A stretch of 64,000 bases of DNA from CAZBYL01 sp964496275 (GTDB lineage Bacteria; Synergistota; Synergistia; Synergistales; Synergistaceae): assembly GCA_964496275.1 (NCBI GenBank), contig CAZBYL010000001.1:1-64000 (forward strand). The letters run 5' to 3'. The notes under the pieces were generated by a model, which saw only the letters and a program-made list of their open reading frames with translations, was not told where the DNA came from and did no database searches. Shown piece after piece: positions 25,596-34,360 of this stretch. Every line of letters starts with the position of its first letter. The first letter of the stretch is position 1. The position numbers and the translations under genes were made by a program.

Positions 25596-27251
25596 TTGAT
25601 AGAAGAGCTTATTGTCCGCGGCGTCGGAGGCATAAAAGATGCCAGGCTTGTGTTTGGAGGGCAATTTATCGTAATCACGGGCGAAAGCGGCTCAGGGAAG
25701 AGCAGCCTCGTCCGTGCTTTGGAGTTTATTTCCGGAAAACGCGCTCAAACAAGTCTTATTCATACGAACGACGAAATGTGCGACGTTCAGCTTGCCATAT
25801 CAACTTCTCGTATATATGGACTGGAGGACGAATATCAACCCCAGGACGGCATAGTGATTGCCAGAAGAACTTTTAACAGAGCTGGCAGAGGGCGCAGCAC
25901 ACTTCAGAATGTTCTGCTGCCGCTCAATTCTCTCGCTTCCGCAATGGAACGCGAACTTGTAATTCAGAGTCAGTTTGCCCAATTGGGATTGCTTGATCCC
26001 AATAAGCAGTTAGAGCTTGTGGATTCGTGCGGCGGAGAAGCCTTAGAGGAAGCTAAATTAAAACTTGGCGAAACTTTCAGAGAGACTCTTGCTCTCGAAA
26101 AAAATATACTTGCCATAAAAAAACGCAAATCTGAAATAGAAGAAAAGTACCAAGATGCCGAGAATATCATGAGGCAGATAAATGCGCTTGAACTCACTGA
26201 ATCAAGTGAAGGAGATTGGCTTAAGGAACTTAAAGATCTGGATGAAAGTACGCGCCGCTATGAATCTTTTAAAGAGATAAACCAAAGATTTTCCGGAACC
26301 GCATCAGGAGACGGAGTCGTGGAAGGATTGGAAACAATAGCAAAAGATATTTACGGTATTATCGCAAAAACTGACGATAAAATACGTCAAGATATTGAAA
26401 AAATGCTCTCGTCCGCTCAGAGTATAGCAAAACAGCTTAATGCAATGACGCAGAATGAAAATAAATATGACAACGCAGAAGAAGCACGAGAGAGGCTCGA
26501 GAAAAAACTTGGACTGCTTAGAAAAATTAAACGTAATCTGGAACTGCCAAACACCAAAGCGCTTCTGGATTACGCTCAGACAGCCGAAACCGAACTTGCA
26601 TGGCTGAAGAATATTCATACGGAAATAGAGGAGCTTGAGGTAAAAGCAAAAGTTTTGAAAAGAAATATAAGCTCCATCGCGGTTGAAGTGCGAAATAAAC
26701 GCAAAGAATCTGCCGCCGTTCTGGCAGACAAAGTTAATAAACATTTAAATGATCTTGCAATGGAGTATGCCACTTTTGACATAGAAATAGAAGAACTGAA
26801 CAGGGTACGTGCTACAGGTGCCGAGAATGCTTCCTTCACTCTTACCCTTCCCGATCAGCGCCCAATGCCAGTAGGCAAGACTGCATCAGGCGGTGAACTA
26901 AGCAGGATACTTATTGCCATTCAGCTTGCTGTAGGTGATGATAAACTGCCCGGAACGCTTGTTTTTGACGAAGTTGAAGCCGGTTTGGGCGGCAAGACAG
27001 CCCTGCTTGCAGGGTACAAATTAAGGGAACTCTCCGGAAGGTGCAGAACTATACTGATCACACATGAGGCAACAATTGCAGCTATGGCAGATCGGCATTT
27101 TCTTGTAAAACGCAAAGCGGACGACACTATTATTTCAGAAATTACCGATATAGAAAGAGAACGTGAAATAGCAAGGATGCTTGCGGGAGATGAAACGTCC
27201 TCCGAAGCTCTGGAACATGCAAGATCCTTGTTGGAATTGAATAAAAGATAA
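25596..27251 (+). CDS. recN: DNA repair protein RecN
   Basis: SMC-like ATPase acting early in double-strand break repair. 551 residues from TTG 25596, 6 bases after GGAGGAG. Walker A GESGSGKSSLVRAL near 30, long coiled-coil middle (about 150-365) rich in Glu and Lys, signature TASGGELSRILIAIQL near 430 and Walker B TLVFDEVEAGLGG near 455. Last gene of the xseB cluster; no terminator is obvious after it. Confidence 0.93.
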   Translation: MIEELIVRGVGGIKDARLVFGGQFIVITGESGSGKSSLVRALEFISGKRAQTSLIHTNDEMCDVQLAISTSRIYGLEDEYQPQDGIVIARRTFNRAGRGRSTLQNVLLPLNSLASAMERELVIQSQFAQLGLLDPNKQLELVDSCGGEALEEAKLKLGETFRETLALEKNILAIKKRKSEIEEKYQDAENIMRQINALELTESSEGDWLKELKDLDESTRRYESFKEINQRFSGTASGDGVVEGLETIAKDIYGIIAKTDDKIRQDIEKMLSSAQSIAKQLNAMTQNENKYDNAEEARERLEKKLGLLRKIKRNLELPNTKALLDYAQTAETELAWLKNIHTEIEELEVKAKVLKRNISSIAVEVRNKRKESAAVLADKVNKHLNDLAMEYATFDIEIEELNRVRATGAENASFTLTLPDQRPMPVGKTASGGELSRILIAIQLAVGDDKLPGTLVFDEVEAGLGGKTALLAGYKLRELSGRCRTILITHEATIAAMADRHFLVKRKADDTIISEITDIEREREIARMLAGDETSSEALEHARSLLELNKR

Positions 27252-27480
27252 TATTCACCTATTCTGATTACGCTTGAACTATTGTAAAAATTACGCAATA
27301 TTACATAAATAACACCTTAGAAACTGCATAAATTACATAGATTATTTATTTTTAAATATTTTGTAAATGGTTATAAATACATAGATATTTATTCTCCCGA
27401 CGTTTATTGTCTGACACAGATACTAAACGCGTTACTGATATTACTAATTATGACGGTACACAAGAGGGAGGAGTATTTTT

Positions 27481-29007
27481 ATGAACACAAAAGAATCAAA
27501 AACAAAAAAAATCAGAGGCAGTTCAAACGTAGCTTACCTTGGGCACAGTGTGGATGAAATGGTTTACGAATTTATGGAAGAGCACAATATAGACGGGCTC
27601 TCTCTGGCAATTGTTCAAGCTCCTTATATTCCAAGATCCGTCGGATACGGTGTTTCCGACAAAAAACACAGAACACTTGCATCAGTTAACACACTCTGGC
27701 CGGCAGGGCAAATCTCTCAGGCATTCGCAGCAGTTGCTGTGATGCAGCTTGCTGAACTTTCTAAAATATCGTTGACAGACAAAATATCCAAATATATTCC
27801 AGAAATCAATCCGCGATGGAGAGAGATCACAATCTTGCAGCTTCTCAGACATTCTTCCGGGCTGCCTGACTACAGAAACAGCCAAGAGTGGCACGGAGGC
27901 AGAACGTGGAGTTTTGCGGAATTAATCTCCTTGACGAATCCGGAACAACTTGCTTTTACACCAGGTACCGACGTAAAAAAATGTGCAACAAACTTTCTGC
28001 TTTTAACAGAAATTGTTGAACGCGTCTCCGGTATTTCCTACCGTGAATTTGTAATGAAAAATCAGATTGAATATCTGGGACTGGAACACACTGCTTTTGC
28101 CGAAGATTTATCCAATTTTTATTGTGAGAATTTGGACGAATCAGCAGGAACCCACCAACTGTTTAAACATAATAAAATGTATATAAATCCCAGTGAGCCC
28201 GCAAAAAGCTACACATCCGAGGACGAAGAAATTCTGCCTATTACATCTTCCGCGCTTAGAGGATTCTCCGATATATGGGCATCTGCGCAGGATATATCTT
28301 TCTGGGATATCGCCCTCGCCGGTTCAGCTCTTATACATTCACCCGAAAACAGAGCAATAGTTTATTCCGCATGGCAGCTTCCCGATGGAAGGTCCGTTCC
28401 TGCTTTTGCAGGCTGGCAATTCTACTCACATAGAGGTTTTATGGATATCAAAGGTTCCGTTCCGGGGTATTCATCATACTTAAGCAGATTCACCGACCCT
28501 GCAGAACTTGTTTGTGTAACTCTGCTTGCGAACAAGGACGGGGTTGACTTTACAAATCTCGGCAGAAGAATAGCCGCCGCTTTCGGATACCTTATGTCCA
28601 CAAATTATGACGACAATAAACTTTTTCTATATGAGGGACAACTTCCGGTCTCTGAGACAGTCAAACGTCTTGAAAAAATACTGGATGAGAAAAAAATCCC
28701 CCTATTTGCCAAATTTGACCACGCACAAAATGCAAAAGAGGTTGGTTTGACATTGCGTCCCACAACAGTTCTTGTTTTTGGTTCGCCGAAGGTAGGAACG
28801 GCTCTTATGGAGGCCGATCAGAGCATATCTTTGGAACTTCCTATAAAAATATCCGTATGGGAGGATGAGAAGGGAAGTACCTGGCTCGCATTTCCTCGCA
28901 TCGGTAAGCTTGCCGCAGACTATTCTCTGGATAAACATCCCGTCTCTGCGAAGCTTGAATCTTTACTTGAAGAACTTGTGCGAAGAGCCGGGGATTTTTA
29001 TGAATAG
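27481..29007 (+). CDS. Beta-lactamase/PBP-fold protein without catalytic residues
   Basis: 508 residues, no signal peptide, so probably cytoplasmic. The body aligns with class C beta-lactamase-type serine hydrolases: LTDKISKYIPE, ITILQLLRHSSGLPDY, LLLTEIVERVSG and SVPGYSSYLSRF. All three active-site motifs are changed. The SxxK motif reads QISQ (residues 77-80), the YxN motif reads KCA (167-169), and the HxG region reads IKG. The roughly 120 C-terminal residues form an extra domain I do not recognise. GGGAGGAG before ATG. Probably a non-enzymatic binding or structural protein; function unknown. Confidence 0.75.
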   Translation: MNTKESKTKKIRGSSNVAYLGHSVDEMVYEFMEEHNIDGLSLAIVQAPYIPRSVGYGVSDKKHRTLASVNTLWPAGQISQAFAAVAVMQLAELSKISLTDKISKYIPEINPRWREITILQLLRHSSGLPDYRNSQEWHGGRTWSFAELISLTNPEQLAFTPGTDVKKCATNFLLLTEIVERVSGISYREFVMKNQIEYLGLEHTAFAEDLSNFYCENLDESAGTHQLFKHNKMYINPSEPAKSYTSEDEEILPITSSALRGFSDIWASAQDISFWDIALAGSALIHSPENRAIVYSAWQLPDGRSVPAFAGWQFYSHRGFMDIKGSVPGYSSYLSRFTDPAELVCVTLLANKDGVDFTNLGRRIAAAFGYLMSTNYDDNKLFLYEGQLPVSETVKRLEKILDEKKIPLFAKFDHAQNAKEVGLTLRPTTVLVFGSPKVGTALMEADQSISLELPIKISVWEDEKGSTWLAFPRIGKLAADYSLDKHPVSAKLESLLEELVRRAGDFYE

Positions 29008-29199
29008 CGCCCTTTATACTATAAGGACACCTCATATCTAAGGATGTTACAATTTAAAAATCTGAACTTCTACACCGTGCAAAATGCACCTAGATCTTGA
29101 AAAATCTATATAAGTTACACGTACAATATAACCACAGTCTTATGAAGCGCGGCAAATCCTTAGATGTTTTAAGGATACCAGGTATAACTACTCTAAGCG

Positions 29200-29239
29200 C
29201 TGACTCGTAACTGGGAAAGATTTTCCGGTTGCGGGTCAG
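29200..29239 (+). terminator. Long hairpin, possible terminator or small-RNA end
   Basis: Eighteen pairs with a four-base loop when read as + strand RNA; several are G-U, so the structure exists only on this strand. The T run after it is poor (GTTTGCG), so a terminator role is uncertain. Confidence 0.5.
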
Positions 29240-29308
29240 TTTGCGTAAGGACGTGTTGAGATACTCTGTTGTGTTAGTTGCTGCAGGACAGATTTGCGTA
29301 TTGCATTA

Positions 29309-29336
29309 TTGAGTAAAAATAATTTACTGGTATACT
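29309..29336 (+). promoter_or_regulatory. Promoter of the rapZ-yvcK-whiA operon
   Basis: TTGAGT, 16 bases, TATACT. Confidence 0.65.
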
Positions 29337-29392
29337 CTTAAATAGAAGCACGTACTGCACTCTTGTTGCCGGTGGGAGATGTCTCTTTTGTC

Positions 29393-30286
29393 ATGTATAA
29401 CAATTTTAGAGCAAATACTATAAAACGCTGTGTAATAATAACCGGAATGTCCGGAGGCGGAAAATCATCAGCCCTCAATGTTTTTGAGGATCAGGGCTTC
29501 TATGCTATAGACAATCTTCCTCCCTCACTGTTACCACAGTTACTTGATGTGCTTACCAAACATCAGGCTGCCATAGATAATGGTGTTGCAGCCGTTATTG
29601 ACGTGCGTGTTGATGGCCTTTTAAATGACCTTGATAATGTGCTTGCCGACATCAAAGACAAAGCTGACAAAGTAGAAATACTTTTTGTTGATGCATCTGA
29701 CAGTTGTCTTGTAAGAAGATTTGAGACGACAAGGCGTAGGCATCCTCTCGCATCCGATACAACAATACTTGGAGGAATTACCAAGGAACGTGAACTTCTT
29801 AAAAAGATATATCAACAGGCTGATGTTGTCATCGATACGTCAGGGCTCAAAGCTCCGGATTTCAAGGCTAAGCTACTTGAAGTAATGGGAATGTCTTCGG
29901 AAAAACCCGTGGTTATATTAAGCTCGTTTGGATTTAAGTACGGAATACCGCAGGATTCTGACTACATTCTCGATGTCCGTTTCATGCCAAATCCAAACTA
30001 TGTACCAGAACTGCAAATGCTTTCCGGTAAGGATCCGGAAATACAGGAATACCTAGGCAGATCTCCGCTTCTTGACAACTTTGTTTCCAAAGCAGTTCCT
30101 CTTTTTGACTTTGTGTCATCAGTCTATTGTAGTACAGGAAAAAGGCAGCTTCATATAGCTGTAGGGTGCACCGGAGGACGTCACCGCTCTGTTGCGGTCG
30201 CTGAAACAATTGCCAAAAACCTGAAAAAAAACGGGGTTAATGTAAAGGTAGAACACAGAGACATAGATAAGGGGAATACAAGGTGA
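29393..30286 (+). CDS. rapZ: RapZ/YvcJ-family nucleotide-binding protein
   Basis: 297 residues. P-loop ITGMSGGGKSSALNVFED, Walker B-like VDASDSCLVRRFETTRRRHPL, and the conserved C-terminal GCTGGRHRSVAVAE. E. coli RapZ steers RNase E to the GlmZ small RNA; Bacillus YvcJ has GTPase activity. The role here is unknown. Start chosen at ATG 29393; GGGAG lies about 15 bases before, wider than usual, and an upstream TTG is possible. Its stop overlaps the yvcK start (GTGA), and whiA follows: the same order as in Gram-positives. Confidence 0.9.
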   Translation: MYNNFRANTIKRCVIITGMSGGGKSSALNVFEDQGFYAIDNLPPSLLPQLLDVLTKHQAAIDNGVAAVIDVRVDGLLNDLDNVLADIKDKADKVEILFVDASDSCLVRRFETTRRRHPLASDTTILGGITKERELLKKIYQQADVVIDTSGLKAPDFKAKLLEVMGMSSEKPVVILSSFGFKYGIPQDSDYILDVRFMPNPNYVPELQMLSGKDPEIQEYLGRSPLLDNFVSKAVPLFDFVSSVYCSTGKRQLHIAVGCTGGRHRSVAVAETIAKNLKKNGVNVKVEHRDIDKGNTR

Positions 30287-31407
30287 CACCCTTTATAATT
30301 ATTTTTCTCGTATGCATATCAGCTGCATTCGCTGTTGTTTTCTACATATGTGCTGGACGATTGAAAAGTGCGAATGATTTTGCAACAAAGCACTGGAGGC
30401 GCGGGGGAAACGAACCTGATATCAGACTCAGGTTTGGAGCAAACATCGTTACCATAGGAGGAGGAACGGGGCTCTCCACGCTTCTTTCCGGACTCAAGGA
30501 TTACACAAGGAACATTACCGCAGTGGTAGCGGTCACAGACGAAGGCGGCAGTTCCGGAAGAATAAGACAAGAGTGGGGCATGTTGCCCCCCGGTGATATA
30601 CGCAACTGTATAGTCGCTCTCGCGGAAAATGACAGCTCGCTTAACAGTTTGTTGAATTTCAGATTTGACAGGGGCGAGCTCAAAGGACACAACCTCGGCA
30701 ATCTTATTCTTCTCGCAACTACAGAGATGATGGGAGATTTTCAGCGTGCAGTAGAAGAACTTAACAAACTGCTTGCAATCAGGGGGAGGGTTTTGCCGGT
30801 TACTACTGAGCCCGTTGTGTTAAAAGGGCAAACCGATGACGGAGAATGTCTTAGCGGTGAACTGCAAATATCGGCAAATGGCTATAGATTAGCGAAACTG
30901 TGGATCGAACCATCAAGAGCCAAACCTCTTCAAGCAGTATTGAAGGCTATAGAAGATGCTGATTTAATAGTACTGGGACCTGGCAGCCTTTTTACAAGCG
31001 TTTTACCAAACCTCTTGCTTAGAGATATTGCGCTGGCACTTAAAGAATCTTCTATACCAATTGTATATGTAGCAAACTTAGTGACTCAGCCTAAAGAGAC
31101 AGAGGGAATGAACATTCTCTCTCACATAGATTGGATAGCCAGCGTAATAGGAAGAGTTCCTGATTATGTCCTTGCAAACCAAGCTCAAATACCAAGCGAA
31201 TTTGTGACAAGGTATAGTAAAATAGGGGCAAATCCTCTCTATCTTTCGGACAAAGAGGAAAAGTACCTGAAATCACTCGGCACAACTGTTATTTACGGCG
31301 ATTTTGTAAATATAAAAGATGGGGCATACCTTAGGCATAATGCAAGAAGCTTATCTGACAATATTATGCTTCTGGCTGAAGAAAGCATAGAAAAACGGAG
31401 ACTCTGA
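30283..31407 (+). CDS. yvcK: YvcK/CofD-like gluconeogenesis factor, membrane-anchored
   Basis: 374 residues from GTG. An N-terminal membrane helix (about 2-24) precedes the CofD-like domain, which shows TIGGGTGLSTLLSGLKDY, TDEGGSSGRIRQEWG, LPPGDIRNC and GPGSLFTSVLPNLL. YvcK proteins bind UDP-sugars and are needed for growth on gluconeogenic substrates and for normal cell shape. Four-base overlap with rapZ. Confidence 0.9.
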   Translation: MTPFIIIFLVCISAAFAVVFYICAGRLKSANDFATKHWRRGGNEPDIRLRFGANIVTIGGGTGLSTLLSGLKDYTRNITAVVAVTDEGGSSGRIRQEWGMLPPGDIRNCIVALAENDSSLNSLLNFRFDRGELKGHNLGNLILLATTEMMGDFQRAVEELNKLLAIRGRVLPVTTEPVVLKGQTDDGECLSGELQISANGYRLAKLWIEPSRAKPLQAVLKAIEDADLIVLGPGSLFTSVLPNLLLRDIALALKESSIPIVYVANLVTQPKETEGMNILSHIDWIASVIGRVPDYVLANQAQIPSEFVTRYSKIGANPLYLSDKEEKYLKSLGTTVIYGDFVNIKDGAYLRHNARSLSDNIMLLAEESIEKRRL

Positions 31408-31408
31408 C

Positions 31409-32326
31409 ATGGATCACCTGGAACACATACTTTGGGATGAGTGGACATCTCTGCCTGCAATTTCTCCTGCTGAAGATGAGATTGCAGGAATAATTGACGG
31501 GTTAAATTACACAATTACGGCTGAAAACCATGTTTTTATATGTTCAAGACTGTTTAACATCAGGAGATTGATGAAATTATGGCCTGAATCAGTGTGGGCA
31601 GAAGATATGCTGTCACAGGATTCTATACGTCTGTTACACTCGCAGAAAGGCAAAAAAAATTCATTCTATATAAAATCATCGACGGCAGAAGAAATAATAA
31701 AACACAGCTCAAAATTTGGCAGACGAGTCAGAAATTGGAACTGGATAAGGGGATTATGGGGTAGTTGCGGCTCACTGTACCTCCCTAAAGTAGGGTACTA
31801 TCTTGTACTACGGCCGCCAAGCACAAACGGATCTGCCGAAAGGCTGCAGGGTATTTTAAAATCCGCCGGTTTTTCTGTCGGGACAAGAAAAAAGGCATCA
31901 GGAAGAGAGATTATGATGCGCGACCAACAACAGATAGTGACATTTCTATCTAGGCTTGGCTTTATACAAACGACACTGTCGTTTGAAGAAACAGCGATAT
32001 ACCGTTCCGTGCGAAGTCACGCAAATAAATTATGCAACTGTGATACGGCAAATATCAACAAAACATTAGCTGCCGCTCAATGTCAGCTCACCGTTATTGC
32101 AGAGATCGAAAGCCTTGGTATAATTGACGATATACCTGATACTCTGAAGGAGTTGATTTATGCAAGAAAATCTAATCCAAGTATCTCAATGAAAGAACTA
32201 GGGCAAAGTTTACCGAGACCAATTAGCAAAAGTACGGTAGAATATAGGTGGAGAAAGTTAGAGAATCTGTTACACAGACATTTGAAAGGGGATGGTGGCC
32301 ATGTACCTTGGAAAGGCAGATGTTAA
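31409..32326 (+). CDS. whiA: WhiA-like DNA-binding protein
   Basis: 305 residues. The N-terminal part shows the degenerate LAGLIDADG-type fold (RGLWGSCGSLYLPKVGYYL), the C-terminal part the WhiA helix-turn-helix (IPDTLKELIYARKSNPSISM, then KELGQSL, SKSTVEYRWRKL). The LAAAQCQLTVIAEIE block is typical. WhiA controls sporulation genes in Streptomyces but is also found in non-sporulating bacteria, where it affects division and metabolism. The last 26 bases overlap the glycogen debranching gene. Confidence 0.88.
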   Translation: MDHLEHILWDEWTSLPAISPAEDEIAGIIDGLNYTITAENHVFICSRLFNIRRLMKLWPESVWAEDMLSQDSIRLLHSQKGKKNSFYIKSSTAEEIIKHSSKFGRRVRNWNWIRGLWGSCGSLYLPKVGYYLVLRPPSTNGSAERLQGILKSAGFSVGTRKKASGREIMMRDQQQIVTFLSRLGFIQTTLSFEETAIYRSVRSHANKLCNCDTANINKTLAAAQCQLTVIAEIESLGIIDDIPDTLKELIYARKSNPSISMKELGQSLPRPISKSTVEYRWRKLENLLHRHLKGDGGHVPWKGRC

Positions 32327-34259
32327 CACCTACGATAAAGGGGCGGGCAGGGAGTTTCTAGTTTCAAGCCGTGGCAGCTATGGATTTTCAACGGTCATAG
32401 GAGCCAATACGAGAAGAGAGCACGGTCTGCTCGTTGTCCGTCCGGAAAAAGCGCTAAAGCACTCCGTGCTTGTGAGCAAAATTGAAGAAACCGTATTTGA
32501 TAACAACAAAAAGTACCAGCTCTCCACGAATCGTTACAAAGACTTAGTTTTCCCCGATGGTTACCGTTACCTTCAGGAGTACCAAGGAAACCCATATCCC
32601 AGTATGCTCTTCGTAATACACAGCATTCTGCTCAAAAAGTCTATCTTTATGCCTCAGGATAAGACCTGCACAGTACTTAAGTACGAACTTTTAGCGTCGC
32701 CCGACAAAATTCGTCTGGATCTGCGCCCAATATTTGCACACAGGCTCAATGATGATGTGTGTTCAGAACCTGATAAACATGAATTTACCCACAGCCTGAT
32801 AAGCGAGTCATCGATGGAAGTGAATGGCAGAGGATATGCTAGTTACTGTTCTTCCACATCGGGAACATGGTCTGTAAAGCCTCTGTGGTTTGAAAATATA
32901 ATCTACGAACAGGATGACAGGCACGATACGCCATCTGTAGATCAGCTTTGGTCTCCGGGCTATATTACGAATGAAATTTCGCAGGGTGACGTTGTCTATG
33001 TCATTTTGTCAGACACACCTGAAACATTCTCATTTGCAGAACTCACGGCAATGGAGAAGGAAGCTGCCGACAGGTTCGAGAATATTTTGGAACAGGCTAA
33101 TCTGCCTGCGCTCAGCAGTGCGGAACAGGATATGATATTCTCCTCCTACCACTTAATAGACGACAGAGAATCGCCCCTCTCTCCAATATACACAGGCTAT
33201 CCGTCTGTCGAGAATCATTCTCGAAAAGCATTTATTGCTTTGCCAGGGCTCACACTTGCAACCGGCCGAGAGAACATAGCCGAGACAGCTCTAAACTTCT
33301 GGATGAACAAGGCATCCGAATCCGGTTGGGTAATGCCAGAAAAAATTGAAAATAATGGTCATCCTATTTTTGAAGGAGCAGACAACGGTCTTTGGTTCGT
33401 GTATGCCGCGGATAAATATATATCACACGTAGGCGAGTCAAGGGATACAACGGAGGTCTGCAAGGCGCTTTTGGCTGTAGTTGACCGTTACCTTGGCGGC
33501 GTAAACGAGCTTGACATCACCTGTGATGATAATGGACTGCTTTGCCTAGCTAACGAAGAACCCGCTCGCCACTGGATGTATGAGAAAGTGGCAGGTGAAA
33601 CTGTCGTATCAAGGACAGGATATCTTGTGGAAATAAACGCGCTCTGGTATAACGCGCTTAAGGTTGCGGAGAAGAATGCCTCGCCGGATGTCGCTCAAAA
33701 GTATGCGTCTGCCGCTTTGCTCTGCCAGAAATCCTTCCGTGAAATTTTCTGGAGCTCCGAAATAAATGGTCTGTATGACTTTGTCAGCAATGATATGGGC
33801 AAAAAATGTGCAACAATACGCCCGAATCAGATACTTGCTGTTTCCTTACCATATTCACCGCTAACAGAAGAAATGTCCGCAAAAGTATTTGCCCTCTGCT
33901 GGAACGAACTCTACACAACATACGGACTCCGTACACTTGATCCGCATGACGAAAAGTTTAAGGGAAGAGCAGAAGGACGCATTGACCAGAAGGCAAAGGC
34001 ACGTATGCGCGGGATGGCGTGGCCGTGGCTTCTTGGGCAGTTTATCACTGCATTTTTAAAGCTTAATCCAACTAAAAAAGAATTAGCTTGGGCGTTCATC
34101 AGACCCTTCAACTCGCACTTGAGACACAGTTGCTTGGGCGGAATAGCCGAGGTTTTTGATGGTATGATGCCATACAGACCGCATGGAGACGTTCTCAGTG
34201 CTGCGTCACTGGGCGAATTACTAAGGGTTCTCCACGAAGACCTAGAGGAGTGCAACTAG
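32301..34259 (+). CDS. Glycogen debranching enzyme, bacterial/archaeal type
   Basis: 652 residues from ATG 32301, 9 bases after AAGGGG; an ATG at 32292 touches that site. N-terminal GDE domain (FLVSSRGSYGFSTVIGANTRREHGLLV) and C-terminal amylo-alpha-1,6-glucosidase domain of the (alpha/alpha)6 type with FIALPGLTLATGRENIAE, EGADNGLWFV, VSRTGYLVEINALWYNAL, RPNQILAVSLPYSP and GGIAEVFDG. Removes alpha-1,6-linked glucose from stored glycogen. Lies between yvcK-whiA and the lower glycolysis operon, a sensible carbon-storage setting. Confidence 0.88.
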   Translation: MYLGKADVNTYDKGAGREFLVSSRGSYGFSTVIGANTRREHGLLVVRPEKALKHSVLVSKIEETVFDNNKKYQLSTNRYKDLVFPDGYRYLQEYQGNPYPSMLFVIHSILLKKSIFMPQDKTCTVLKYELLASPDKIRLDLRPIFAHRLNDDVCSEPDKHEFTHSLISESSMEVNGRGYASYCSSTSGTWSVKPLWFENIIYEQDDRHDTPSVDQLWSPGYITNEISQGDVVYVILSDTPETFSFAELTAMEKEAADRFENILEQANLPALSSAEQDMIFSSYHLIDDRESPLSPIYTGYPSVENHSRKAFIALPGLTLATGRENIAETALNFWMNKASESGWVMPEKIENNGHPIFEGADNGLWFVYAADKYISHVGESRDTTEVCKALLAVVDRYLGGVNELDITCDDNGLLCLANEEPARHWMYEKVAGETVVSRTGYLVEINALWYNALKVAEKNASPDVAQKYASAALLCQKSFREIFWSSEINGLYDFVSNDMGKKCATIRPNQILAVSLPYSPLTEEMSAKVFALCWNELYTTYGLRTLDPHDEKFKGRAEGRIDQKAKARMRGMAWPWLLGQFITAFLKLNPTKKELAWAFIRPFNSHLRHSCLGGIAEVFDGMMPYRPHGDVLSAASLGELLRVLHEDLEECN

Positions 34260-34289
34260 TAATACTCTCCTGAATTTATCAGTGGAATT

Positions 34290-34324
34290 AAGTGTTAACC
34301 CCGTATCCTTCAGGGTTAACACTT
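34290..34324. promoter_or_regulatory. Perfect 12-bp inverted repeat overlapping the gapA promoter
   Basis: AAGTGTTAACCC (34290-34301) and GGGTTAACACTT (34313-34324), 11-base spacer. The right arm covers the -35 position of the promoter whose TATAAT is at 34336. No T run follows, so an operator is more likely than a terminator. Confidence 0.6.
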
Positions 34325-34335
34325 ACGGTTGTTCA

Positions 34336-34341
34336 TATAAT
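34336..34341 (+). promoter_or_regulatory. -10 box of the gapA-pgk-tpiA operon
   Basis: TATAAT 20 bases before the gapA ATG. No consensus -35; that region lies inside the inverted repeat, which suggests a regulated promoter. Confidence 0.5.
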
Positions 34342-34360
34342 ATTTGAGGGGGAACTTCTA

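Larger units (their letters stand above)
29008..29362. other. Intergenic region with two hairpins and the rapZ promoter
   Basis: 355 bases without a gene. Contains TCCTTA/TAAGGA (29157-29175), a long RNA-type hairpin (29200-29239) and the promoter at 29309. A weak TTGAAA...TACAAT pair near 29096-29127 could start a short transcript through the hairpins. Confidence 0.5.

Noticed and set aside
34290..34324. Rex operator before gapA
   Set aside because: Rex sites have TTGTTAA and TTAACAA separated by about four bases; here the half-sites are much farther apart.
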